NCBI GenBank assembly: GCA_030640275.1
Contig: DAOWJR010000084.1
Location: 1 to 9,140 of the forward strand
Direction of reading: 5' to 3'
Source: Actinomycetes bacterium
GTDB taxonomy: Bacteria; Actinomycetota; Humimicrobiia; JAHJRV01
DNA length: 9,140 bases
Part shown: positions 1-6,553 of the stretch, in pieces
Layout: each line of letters begins with the position of its first letter
Position numbering within the stretch: position 1 is the stretch's first letter
Notes under the pieces: generated by a model
Told to the model about the DNA's origin: nothing
The model's input: the letters and a program-made list of their open reading frames with translations, nothing else
Database searches by the model: none
Translations under genes and position numbers: made by a program

Positions 1-1
1 A

Positions 2-928
2 ATGGAGATCATAAAAAATTGGTTGAGAATGAAAAAGGAAACATATATTGACATAAAGATTCCTCGAAGAGGGGAGAAAAGAAGATTAGTAGAGTTAGCA
101 GAAAAAAATGCTGAAATTGAAATTAAGCAACTTCTGAACAAGGAAAAACTAAAAAAATTAAGAGAAAAAGACTCTCTCATTTCATTAAAAAATAAATTAA
201 ATCTTAGTTCAATTCCTTACAGGATTGAATGTTATGATATATCAACATTAGCAGGTTCTCATTCTGTTGGCTCAATGGTTGTATTTTTAAATGGTATTTG
301 TAAGAAATCACAATATAGGAGATTTAAAATAAAAAATATATCTGTTAAAGACGATCTTCATATGATAAGTGAAGTAATTGAGAGAAGATTTAAAAAGTTA
401 GTATATCCATATAAGATAGATGAAAAAACCTACAAATATAAAAAAGATGATAAGGTTTATAAAAAGGAATATAAAGAATTTAATGCATTTGATTTGGTCC
501 CCGATCTTGTGATAATAGATGGTGGAAAGGGTCAACTGCGAATCACGAAAAGAGTTTTAATAGAATTAGGCTTAGAAAATATCTTTGTTATTGGACTATC
601 TAAAAAACCTGATAAAATACATTTATTAAATAAAAAATATCCTCTCATACTTAAAAAAAATTCATCAGCGCTTTTGTTTTTAAAAAATATTAGGGATGAA
701 GCTCATCGCTTTGCCATTTCTTATCACAGAAATCTTAGAAACAAAGATATGATAACATCAATTCTTGATAAAATTTATGGAGTTGGTCCAAAAAGAAAAG
801 CAAAATTGATTAAACATTTTAGTTCAGCAGAATATGTTGCAAAAGCAACACTTCAAGAACTATATGATATTAAAGGAATACCTTCTAAAGTCGCCCAAAG
901 AATATATAGACATTTTCACCGCTTTTAA
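2..928 (+). CDS. uvrC: UvrABC excinuclease subunit C, C-terminal half (5' end outside window)
   Basis: UvrC makes the two incisions flanking a lesion during nucleotide excision repair, together with UvrA and UvrB. Only the last 308 residues are visible; the family is about 600 residues long, so the GIY-YIG nuclease and UvrB-binding (UVR) regions lie off the left edge. The ATG at position 2 is taken as an internal Met, because the frame is open at the edge and no ribosome binding site can be seen. The RNase H-like 5'-incision domain spans about residues 70-245. Its expected acidic/His residues are present: Asp79 (ECYDIS), Asp118 (DDLHM), Asp173 (IIDGGKGQL) and His235 (RDEAHRFA). A tandem helix-hairpin-helix DNA-binding region follows at about 254-304 (YGVGPKRK, IKGIPSKVA). 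The stretch at about 131-165 between two catalytic Asp residues is unusually long and rich in Lys and Tyr. Family identity is secure. Confidence 0.95.
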   Translation: MEIIKNWLRMKKETYIDIKIPRRGEKRRLVELAEKNAEIEIKQLLNKEKLKKLREKDSLISLKNKLNLSSIPYRIECYDISTLAGSHSVGSMVVFLNGICKKSQYRRFKIKNISVKDDLHMISEVIERRFKKLVYPYKIDEKTYKYKKDDKVYKKEYKEFNAFDLVPDLVIIDGGKGQLRITKRVLIELGLENIFVIGLSKKPDKIHLLNKKYPLILKKNSSALLFLKNIRDEAHRFAISYHRNLRNKDMITSILDKIYGVGPKRKAKLIKHFSSAEYVAKATLQELYDIKGIPSKVAQRIYRHFHRF

Positions 929-963
929 TCCTATTTTCAACTATCATTTAATTTTAATTAATA

Positions 964-972
964 TGATATACT
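964..972 (+). promoter_or_regulatory. Possible extended -10 promoter for the YvlD-like/rapZ/whiA group
   Basis: TGATATACT fits an extended -10 element (TGn followed by TATACT, 5/6 to consensus) and lies 46 bp before the ATG at 1018, inside the 89-bp gap after uvrC. No good -35 hexamer is seen 16-18 bp upstream. Such matches arise by chance in AT-rich DNA, so this is tentative. Confidence 0.28.
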
Positions 973-1017
973 TATTCTTTGAAAAAAGTGAACTTGTTAT
1001 TGGGGGGAGGATTAATT

Positions 1018-1389
1018 ATGAAGAATATGTTAATCAGGATAATAACTTTAACTCTTGCAATTATTATAGTTACTTATTTATTTCCTGATAATATGATCCA
1101 TCTTAAGGGTGAGGGTAGTGCTAAACTATTATCTGCATTACTCACTGCAGTTATTTTAGCATTAGTAAATATGATAATCAGACCTATAGTTAAAGTTTTA
1201 ACACTTCCTATAAATATTTTAACATTAGGTCTTTTTTCTTTAATTATAAATGCTGTGATGCTCTGGATTGTGGATCACTTTGTTAAAGAATTTTCTGTAT
1301 TTGGCTTCTGGGGATATTTTCTTGGAGCACTGGCAATAAGTATTATAAATTCTGTTTTATATAAATTATTAACAAATAAACAAAAATAA
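1018..1389 (+). CDS. Small four-helix membrane protein, YvlD / phage holin 4 family
   Basis: A 123-residue integral membrane protein of the YvlD-type 'phage holin family 4' group (Pfam Phage_holin_4_2). Despite that name, most chromosomal members have no demonstrated lytic role and their function is unknown. Four hydrophobic segments can be seen at about residues 5-22, 34-54, 61-85 and 96-117. The family signature is the central stretch ALVNMIIRPIVKVLTLP followed by LTLGLFSLIINA, at about residues 48-79. The start is ATG at 1018 because a very strong Shine-Dalgarno block (GGGGGGAGG, 1002-1010) precedes it by 7 bases. A TTG at 979 in the same frame has no such site and would add 13 residues, part of them translated from the ribosome binding site itself. 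The gene sits between uvrC and rapZ, 17 bp before rapZ, so it is probably co-transcribed with rapZ and whiA. Family call is fairly secure; the biological role is not known. Confidence 0.85.
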   Translation: MKNMLIRIITLTLAIIIVTYLFPDNMIHLKGEGSAKLLSALLTAVILALVNMIIRPIVKVLTLPINILTLGLFSLIINAVMLWIVDHFVKEFSVFGFWGYFLGALAISIINSVLYKLLTNKQK

Positions 1390-1406
1390 TATTGTAGGAA
1401 ATAATT

Positions 1407-2276
1407 ATGGAAAAAAGTGAAGGTTTAAAAACAATAATAATAACAGGACTCTCTGGCGCAGGTAGAACATTAGCTATAAGATGCTTTGAAGATGCAGGCT
1501 ATTTTTGTATAGATAATCTGCCATCATCCTTAATTTTAGATTTGATAAATATATGTTCACTTCCAGGAAGTAAGATTGATAAATTAGCACTTGTTATAGA
1601 TGTCCGTAGTAGGGATTTTTTTGATCAACTACCTAATGTATTAAAAGACTTAAATAAAAAAAATATAGATTATCAGATTCTTTTCTTATGGGCAGGTGAT
1701 GAGACTTTAGTTAAGAGATTTAAAGAAACAAGAAGAACTCACCCATTAGTAAAAAATGCTAATGTATTAAAGGGAATTCGTATTGAAAAGGAAAGAATGA
1801 AATTTTTAAGAGAGACAGCTAATATTGTAATTGATACATCTCATCTCACTCCGATGGAGCTTAAAAATAGGATAAATAATACTATTATATCAGGTCTTGA
1901 AAGAGAAAGAATGCAGATACAGGTAGTATCTTTTGGATATAGTTTAGGGATTCCATGGGATGCTGACTTAGTGATGGATGTTCGTTTTTTACCTAATCCT
2001 AATTATGTAGAATCATTGAAATTAAAAAGTGGGTTAGATAAAGAAGTTTATGATTTTGTTATGAGTAAAAAAGAGACAGAGAAATTTTTAAAAATTTTTA
2101 GTAAGTTATTATCTTATACAATTCCTAATTATATTTTAGAGGGAAAAAATTATCTAAAAATTGCAATTGGTTGTACGGGAGGAAGACACAGATCTGTAGT
2201 AATTGCTAAAGAAATTTTTAATTTTTTAAAAGAGCAAGGTTATGAAGTTATAATTGATCATAGGGATTTAAAATAA
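1407..2276 (+). CDS. rapZ: RapZ/YvcJ-family nucleotide-binding protein
   Basis: RapZ/YvcJ proteins bind and hydrolyse nucleotides. In Escherichia coli RapZ is an RNA-binding adaptor that controls GlmS levels through small RNAs; in Bacillus subtilis YvcJ affects competence. The 289-residue length is normal. The N-terminal kinase-like domain has a P-loop at residues 14-21 (GLSGAGRT), then the family hallmark GYFCIDNLP (31-39), a Walker B-like LVIDVRS (62-68) and FKETRRTHPL (105-114). The C-terminal domain has DVRFLPNPNYVESLK (191-205), GCTGGRHRSV (255-264) and a terminal DHRDL. The usual P-loop lysine is Arg20; the same Arg is known to me from actinobacterial homologues, so it need not mean inactivation. 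The start at ATG 1407 is preceded by a TAGGAA site at 1395-1400. The stop overlaps the whiA start by one base. yvcK, which normally follows, is absent. Confidence 0.95.
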   Translation: MEKSEGLKTIIITGLSGAGRTLAIRCFEDAGYFCIDNLPSSLILDLINICSLPGSKIDKLALVIDVRSRDFFDQLPNVLKDLNKKNIDYQILFLWAGDETLVKRFKETRRTHPLVKNANVLKGIRIEKERMKFLRETANIVIDTSHLTPMELKNRINNTIISGLERERMQIQVVSFGYSLGIPWDADLVMDVRFLPNPNYVESLKLKSGLDKEVYDFVMSKKETEKFLKIFSKLLSYTIPNYILEGKNYLKIAIGCTGGRHRSVVIAKEIFNFLKEQGYEVIIDHRDLK

Positions 2277-3214
2277 TGGGGAAAATTAAAAGTTTCTCAT
2301 CTTGCGTAAAGGATGAATTAGCTCGGGAAATACCAAAAAAGATTTGCTGTCAAAAAGCAGAACTATATGTTGCGATAAGAATGTCCGGGCTTATAAAAAA
2401 AGAAAAACAGAATTTTGGTGTGAAGATAAGAACAGAAAATGCTTCAGTTGCTCGGAAAATAATCACTTTAATTAAAAAGCTATTTAAAGAAGAAATAAAT
2501 ACTTATACAAAAATTAAAAGTTACAAGAACAAAAGAAAGAGATATTTTATAGAGATACCTTTTCTGAAAAAAACAGCTAAGTTTCTAAAGATGTTAAAAT
2601 ATTTAGATGATAAATTTGAGGTAAGAGATAAAATACCTTCAGATTTTATCAGGAAAAAATGTTGTCAGATTTCTTTTTTAAGAAGCTGTTTTTATAGTAG
2701 AGGTTATATATCAAAACCAGGAAGTGGATATCATTTAGAGATCTTAACTAACAACCAGGATGATTCAAAATATATATTAAAAATTCTTAACGGATTTCAT
2801 ATTAATCCTAAGATATACAAAAGAAGAGGATTTTTTGTTGTTTATCTAAAAAAGAGTGAAGATATTTTTGATTTTCTTAAATTAATTGGAGCTCATAGAA
2901 CAGTTTTAAATTTGGAAAGCATTAAAGTATTAAAAGAAGCGAAAAGTTATATAAAAAGAATTGTTAATTTTGAAGCAGCAAATCTTAATAAAACTATAAA
3001 AGCATCTCATAAACAGATTGATAATATTATAAAAATAGATAATTCTATAGGTCTTGATTTGCTTCCAAATGCTCTTAGGGAAATTTCTTATATTAGACTT
3101 GAGTATCCTCAAGCATCTTTATCGGAGTTGGGGAAACTGAGTTCGAAAATAATCTCAAAATCTGCAGTTAATAATAGATTAAGAAGGATACAAAAAATAG
3201 TAGAAAGCCTATAG
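2276..3214 (+). CDS. whiA: WhiA-family DNA-binding protein
   Basis: WhiA proteins combine a degenerate LAGLIDADG homing-endonuclease fold with a C-terminal helix-turn-helix. They control sporulation genes in Streptomyces and affect cell division and chromosome segregation in Bacillus. The 312-residue length is typical. The WhiA N-terminal domain covers about residues 5-105. The LAGLIDADG-like core runs from about 128 to 220 (FLRSCFYSRGYISKP, then GYHLEI), and its first motif is degenerate, as expected for a non-catalytic regulator. The C-terminal HTH part has the hallmarks NFEAANLNKTI (231-241), RLEYPQASLSELG (274-286) and ISKSAVNNRLRRI (293-305). The ATG at 2276 overlaps the rapZ stop (TAATG), suggesting translational coupling; the local ribosome binding site is only a weak AGGGA at 2262-2266. 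Lys/Arg content is high throughout. Identity is secure; the targets in this organism are unknown. Confidence 0.95.
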   Translation: MGKIKSFSSCVKDELAREIPKKICCQKAELYVAIRMSGLIKKEKQNFGVKIRTENASVARKIITLIKKLFKEEINTYTKIKSYKNKRKRYFIEIPFLKKTAKFLKMLKYLDDKFEVRDKIPSDFIRKKCCQISFLRSCFYSRGYISKPGSGYHLEILTNNQDDSKYILKILNGFHINPKIYKRRGFFVVYLKKSEDIFDFLKLIGAHRTVLNLESIKVLKEAKSYIKRIVNFEAANLNKTIKASHKQIDNIIKIDNSIGLDLLPNALREISYIRLEYPQASLSELGKLSSKIISKSAVNNRLRRIQKIVESL

Positions 3215-3230
3215 AATATATTAAAGAATC

Positions 3231-3239
3231 TGGTAAAAT
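3231..3239 (+). promoter_or_regulatory. Possible extended -10 promoter upstream of gap
   Basis: TGGTAAAAT matches an extended -10 (TGn plus TAAAAT, 5/6) in the 94-bp gap between whiA and gap, about 70 bp before the gap ATG. A convincing -35 hexamer is not visible. Its placement after whiA and before a strong ribosome binding site fits separate transcription of the glycolytic genes, but the base composition makes chance matches likely. Confidence 0.33.
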
Positions 3240-3262
3240 GATAAGATTTTCCTTAGTATTAA

Positions 3263-3279
3263 TATTTAAATTTTAAATA
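3263..3279. promoter_or_regulatory. Perfect 17-bp palindrome before gap, candidate operator
   Basis: TATTTAAATTTTAAATA is two perfect 8-bp arms around a single central base. It lies between the possible extended -10 (3231-3239) and the gap ribosome binding site (3291-3300), where a repressor operator could sit. It is wholly A/T, so a chance origin cannot be excluded. Confidence 0.25.
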
Positions 3280-3308
3280 AACATTTTTAAAAGAAAGGAG
3301 AAAATAAA

Positions 3309-4313
3309 ATGGCAATAAGAGTAGGTATAAACGGATTTGGGAGAATTGGAAGATGTGTTTTTAAAGCTGGAATAGATGACAAGGAAATAGATTTTGTGGC
3401 TGTTAATGATATCACTACTCCCGAGGTTTTAGCATTCTTGTTAGAGTATGATTCAACGCATGGAAGAATAGCAAATGTAGAAGTCAAAGGTGATAAAATC
3501 TTTATTAGTGATAGAGAAGTAAAAGCTCTTTGTGTTAGAGATCCAGCACAACTTCCCTGGGATGAATTAGGAGTAGACATTGTAATAGAATCAACAGGAT
3601 TTTTTAGAAAGAGAGAGGATGCAAAAAAACATTTGGATGCAGGAGCAAAAAAGGTAATTATAAGTGCACCAGCAACAAATCCTGATATTACTTTAGTAAT
3701 GGGGGTTAATCATGAGAAGTATGACCCAGAAAATCATAATATTATATCTGGTGCATCTTGTACTACAAATTGTATTGCTCCATTAGCGAAAGTTCTAAAT
3801 GAGAATTTTGGAATCCAGAAAGGTTTAATGACAACTATTCATGCTTATACTAGTGATCAAAAATTAGTAGATGGTCCACACAAAGATAAGAGAAGAGCCA
3901 GATCAGCAGCAATGAATATAATTCCAACAACGACAGGGGCAGCTATTGCAACAACTTTAGTTATACCGGAACTTAAAGGGAAAATGGATGGATTGGCTAT
4001 GAGAGTTCCAGTTCATGATGGTTCAATAGTTGATTTTGTAGCTTTCTTGGAAAGAGATGTGACAGTTAAAGAAGTGAACCAAGCTATGAAGAAAGCGTCA
4101 GAGGAACCACCTCTTAAGGGAATTCTACAATACAGTGATGAACCATTGGTTTCATGTGATGTAATAGGGAATCTGTATTCTTCAGTCTATGATTCATTAG
4201 CAACTATGGTAATTGGTAATATGGTTAAAGTTTTAGGCTGGTATGATAATGAAATGGCTTATTCTAAGAGGGTAAATGACATGATTAAATACACTGCAAA
4301 AAAAGGATACTAA
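3309..4313 (+). CDS. gap: Glyceraldehyde-3-phosphate dehydrogenase, type I
   Basis: Catalyses the phosphorylating oxidation of glyceraldehyde 3-phosphate to 1,3-bisphosphoglycerate in cytoplasmic glycolysis, and the reverse in gluconeogenesis. The length of 334 residues is standard. The N-terminal Rossmann fold starts with GINGFGRIGR (6-15). The Asp in AVNDIT (residue 34) is the residue that favours NAD+ over NADP+ in this family. The catalytic motif SGASCTTNC places the active-site Cys at 151, with its partner His at 178 (TIHAYTSDQ). Other conserved stretches are HKDKRRARSAAMNIIPTTTGAA (from 191), RVPVHDGSIVD (232-242) and the C-terminal WYDNEMAYSKRV (311-322). ATG 3309 follows a strong AAGAAAGGAG site (3291-3300) by 8 bases. 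pgk follows after 39 bp, so the two are very likely one transcript. Nothing looks damaged or foreign. Confidence 0.98.
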   Translation: MAIRVGINGFGRIGRCVFKAGIDDKEIDFVAVNDITTPEVLAFLLEYDSTHGRIANVEVKGDKIFISDREVKALCVRDPAQLPWDELGVDIVIESTGFFRKREDAKKHLDAGAKKVIISAPATNPDITLVMGVNHEKYDPENHNIISGASCTTNCIAPLAKVLNENFGIQKGLMTTIHAYTSDQKLVDGPHKDKRRARSAAMNIIPTTTGAAIATTLVIPELKGKMDGLAMRVPVHDGSIVDFVAFLERDVTVKEVNQAMKKASEEPPLKGILQYSDEPLVSCDVIGNLYSSVYDSLATMVIGNMVKVLGWYDNEMAYSKRVNDMIKYTAKKGY

Positions 4314-4352
4314 TTCCAAATTATATTTAATACAAATTTTAAGGATTGTTGT

Positions 4353-5537
4353 ATGAATAAGAAATCCATAAGGGATATTAATGTTAAAAATAAGACAGTT
4401 TTTGTTAGAGCAGATTTAAATGTTCCTTTAGATGATAATAACAATATTACTGATGAGACAAGAATAATATCATCTTTACCAACAATTAATTATCTAATAA
4501 AAAATAATGCAAAAATTATTCTTGCATCACATCTTGGAAGACCTAAAGGAAAGTTTGTTGAAAAACTCAAAATGGACCCAATTGCAAAAGCATTGGAAAA
4601 ACATCTTGCTAAAGAAGTAAAAAAGATGGATCAAGTTATGTCTAATGAGGTTAAAAATGAAGTTAAAAAATTAAAAAGTGGAGATATTCTACTTTTAGAG
4701 AATCTGAGATTTGACCCGCGTGAAAAAAGTAATGATGATAATTTCTCAAGAGAACTTGCAGAACTTGCAGATATATATGTTAATGATGCTTTTGGCACTT
4801 CACACAGAAAACACGCCTCTATGGTAGGTATTTGTAAATATATACCATCCGTGATGGGTCTTTTATTGGAAAAAGAACTAAAAACACTTTCTTCCCTACT
4901 TAAAAAACCAAAACATCCCTTTGTTGCAATTTTAGGAGGCAGTAAAATCTCAGATAAAATTGGAGTTGTTAGGAATCTTTTAAATGTTGTTGACACTGTG
5001 ATTGCAGGTGGTGGAATGTGTTATACATTCTTAAAATCTATAGGTTTTGAAATAGGGAATTCCTTACTGGAAGAGGAGATGCTTGAATACTGTAAACAAG
5101 CTTTAGATGAATTTAAAGATAAGGGAAAGAAATTCATGTTGCCAGAGGATGTTGTTGTGGCTAAAGAATTCAAACATGATTCTATTTTAAAAACAGTAAA
5201 TATAGAAGAGATTCCTAAGGATTGGTCAGGACTAGATATTGGGCCAGGAACAATTGATAAATATAAAGAAGAGATATTGAAAGCAAAAACTATTTTGTGG
5301 AATGGTCCGATGGGAGTATTTGAGTGGGAATCATTTGAAAAAGGAACAAAGGAAATTGCCTTCGCAGTTATAGAAAGTAAAGCAAAAACTGTAGTGGGTG
5401 GTGGAGATACAATAGCAGCAGTAAAAAAGTATAGCGTTGCAGATAAAATCAGTTACATTACAACTGGTGGTGGTGCATCATTAAAATTTCTTGAAGGTGT
5501 AAAACTACCAGCAGTTGAAGCATTAAGTAATAAATAA
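4353..5537 (+). CDS. pgk: Phosphoglycerate kinase
   Basis: Transfers the acyl phosphate of 1,3-bisphosphoglycerate to ADP, giving ATP and 3-phosphoglycerate; it is the step after GAPDH. The 394 residues match the bacterial monomeric enzyme and rule out a pgk-tpi fusion such as that of Thermotoga. N-domain substrate-binding motifs are VFVRADLNVPLDD (16-28), SHLGRPKG (59-66), LLLENLRFDPRE (113-124) and DAFGTSHRKHASMVG (145-159). C-domain nucleotide-binding motifs are AILGGSKISDKIGV (192-205), IAGGGMCYTFLK (217-228), WNGPMGVFEW (316-325), VGGGDTIAAV (348-357) and the hinge-proximal TTGGGASLKFLEG (370-382). ATG 4353 follows AAGGA (4341-4345) by 7 bases. It lies 39 bp after gap and 158 bp before tpiA, the latter gap carrying a repeat hairpin and a possible promoter. 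Identity is certain. Confidence 0.98.
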   Translation: MNKKSIRDINVKNKTVFVRADLNVPLDDNNNITDETRIISSLPTINYLIKNNAKIILASHLGRPKGKFVEKLKMDPIAKALEKHLAKEVKKMDQVMSNEVKNEVKKLKSGDILLLENLRFDPREKSNDDNFSRELAELADIYVNDAFGTSHRKHASMVGICKYIPSVMGLLLEKELKTLSSLLKKPKHPFVAILGGSKISDKIGVVRNLLNVVDTVIAGGGMCYTFLKSIGFEIGNSLLEEEMLEYCKQALDEFKDKGKKFMLPEDVVVAKEFKHDSILKTVNIEEIPKDWSGLDIGPGTIDKYKEEILKAKTILWNGPMGVFEWESFEKGTKEIAFAVIESKAKTVVGGGDTIAAVKKYSVADKISYITTGGGASLKFLEGVKLPAVEALSNK

Positions 5538-5562
5538 AATCTACGAATATTCAGTGAATACT

Positions 5563-5596
5563 GTCATTGCGAGGGACAAAGTCCCGAAGCAATCTC
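5563..5596. repeat. GC-rich hairpin of the dispersed 'TCATTGCGAG...GCAATCTC' type
   Basis: Two nested stems can be read directly: ATTGC (5566-5570) with GCAAT (5589-5593), and inside it GGGAC (5573-5577) with GTCCC (5581-5585) around an AAA loop. The surrounding DNA is strongly A/T, so this GC-rich block stands out. The outer sequence TCATTGCGAG...GCAATCTC resembles short intergenic palindromic repeats that I recall from many bacterial genomes; that family link comes from memory, not a search. It lies between pgk and tpiA. A T-run (5608-5613) begins 15 bases after the outer stem, too far for a typical intrinsic terminator. It may act as an RNA processing or attenuation element, or may simply be an inserted repeat. 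Confidence 0.7.
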
Positions 5597-5611
5597 ATTT
5601 AAATCTATTTT

Positions 5612-5641
5612 TTAACATTTTATTATTGTAACATCTATAAG
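5612..5641 (+). promoter_or_regulatory. Candidate sigma-A promoter for tpiA
   Basis: TTAACA (5612-5617, 5/6 to the -35 consensus) and TATAAG (5636-5641, 5/6 to the -10 consensus) are separated by 18 bp. They lie just after the repeat hairpin and about 55 bp before the tpiA start. This would let tpiA be expressed independently of gap-pgk. Confidence 0.38.
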
Positions 5642-5695
5642 AAGCTACATCACTTGTGACATATTTTATATTTTAACAATAAGAACGGGGATAAA

Positions 5696-6487
5696 ATGGT
5701 GAATGAAAAAATTAGAAGACCAATAATAGCAGGAAATTGGAAGATGTTTAAGACTCATCTTGAGGGAGTTAAACTTGTTCAGGAAATAAATTATGGTTTA
5801 TCCAAAGATCTAAATGCCGAGATCGTTGTTATTCCACCTTTTACAGCATTAAGAAGCATTAAGACTGTTATAGAAGCTGATAAGATGAAGATAAAATTAG
5901 GGGCTCAAAATATGCATTATATGTCAGAAGGTCCATTTACAGGTGAGATATCACCAGTTATGTTGAAAGCACTTAATGTTGAATATGTCATAATTGGTCA
6001 CTCTGAGAGAAGGCAACATTTTGATGAAACTGATGAATTAATAAATAAAAAATTAAAAAAAGCACTCGATGTTAATATAAACCCCATCCTTTGTGTTGGA
6101 GAACCTCTTAAAATTAGAGAACTGGGAAGACAGAAGCAATATGTTAGGGAACAATTGAACAATTGTTTGAAGGGTTTAAATAAAGATTATATTCAAAATA
6201 TTGTTATTGCATATGAGCCAATATGGGCAATTGGAACAGGAAAAACAGCAACTCCTGAAAATGCTAATTTCATGATTTCATTTATAAGACAAAGAATAAG
6301 TAGACTATTTTCTCCAATAATTTCTGAAAAAATAAGAATCCAATACGGTGGGAGCGCAAAACCTTTTAATATTGTACCGATTATGGTTCAACCGGAGATA
6401 GATGGAGTATTAGTCGGTGGTGCAAGTTTAAATGCACAGGACTTTATTGATATTGTAAATTATAAAAAAAGTTTAAAAAAATTATAA
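5696..6487 (+). CDS. tpiA: Triosephosphate isomerase
   Basis: Interconverts dihydroxyacetone phosphate and glyceraldehyde 3-phosphate, feeding the GAPDH/PGK steps encoded just upstream. It is a (beta/alpha)8 barrel of 263 residues, slightly longer than the usual 250 owing to short N- and C-terminal extensions. Catalytic residues are all visible: Asn14 and Lys16 (AGNWKMFKT), His102 (IGHSERR) and Glu174 (AYEPIWAIGTG). The last motif contains the mobile loop 6. The phosphate-binding YGGSAKPFN (217-225) and GVLVGGASL (237-245) are intact. ATG 5696 follows a modest GGGG site (5687-5690); a GTG directly after it could also serve. It is 158 bp downstream of pgk rather than tightly packed, with its own candidate promoter. 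secG, which often follows tpiA in other bacteria, is not next. Confidence 0.98.
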   Translation: MVNEKIRRPIIAGNWKMFKTHLEGVKLVQEINYGLSKDLNAEIVVIPPFTALRSIKTVIEADKMKIKLGAQNMHYMSEGPFTGEISPVMLKALNVEYVIIGHSERRQHFDETDELINKKLKKALDVNINPILCVGEPLKIRELGRQKQYVREQLNNCLKGLNKDYIQNIVIAYEPIWAIGTGKTATPENANFMISFIRQRISRLFSPIISEKIRIQYGGSAKPFNIVPIMVQPEIDGVLVGGASLNAQDFIDIVNYKKSLKKL

Positions 6488-6534
6488 AAACTTAAATAAT
6501 ATTAATCAGTACTTAAAAAGATTTTGATTATTTA

Positions 6535-6553
6535 AAAAGGTGAGCTATAAATT
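6535..6553 (+). promoter_or_regulatory. Shine-Dalgarno placed for an ATT start codon
   Basis: AAAGGTGA (6536-6543) ends 7 bases before ATT at 6551, which is the first sense codon after an in-frame TAA (6548-6550) in the glycosyltransferase frame. There is no ribosome binding site of similar quality before the first in-frame ATG at 6659, where the preceding sequence instead reads as coding. This is the sequence basis for placing the gene start at 6551. Confidence 0.55.

Noticed and set aside
979..1017. TTG start for the YvlD-like gene, 13 residues upstream
   Set aside because: The added residues are translated through the GGGGGGAGG ribosome binding site of ATG 1018; the later start is far better.
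834..1088. 84-codon + strand reading frame across the uvrC end and the next gene start
   Set aside because: It overlaps uvrC and the YvlD-like gene in another frame, has no family resemblance and no ribosome binding site.
2930..3112. 60-codon minus-strand reading frame inside whiA
   Set aside because: Shadow of a real gene; low-complexity Ile/Phe/Tyr sequence with no signal for translation.
3287..3580. 97-codon minus-strand reading frame over the start of gap
   Set aside because: Antisense shadow of a certain gene, Ser/Leu/Pro-rich and without family features.
4631..4996. 121-codon minus-strand reading frame inside pgk
   Set aside because: Antisense shadow of phosphoglycerate kinase; nothing recognisable in the product.
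5566..5613. Intrinsic terminator after pgk
   Set aside because: The hairpin is strong but the T-run starts 15 bases past the stem, and the sequence matches a dispersed repeat form better.
6503..6530. Terminator hairpin after tpiA (TAATCA with TGATTA)
   Set aside because: Only 6 A/T-rich pairs with a 16-base loop and no T-tract; too weak to call.
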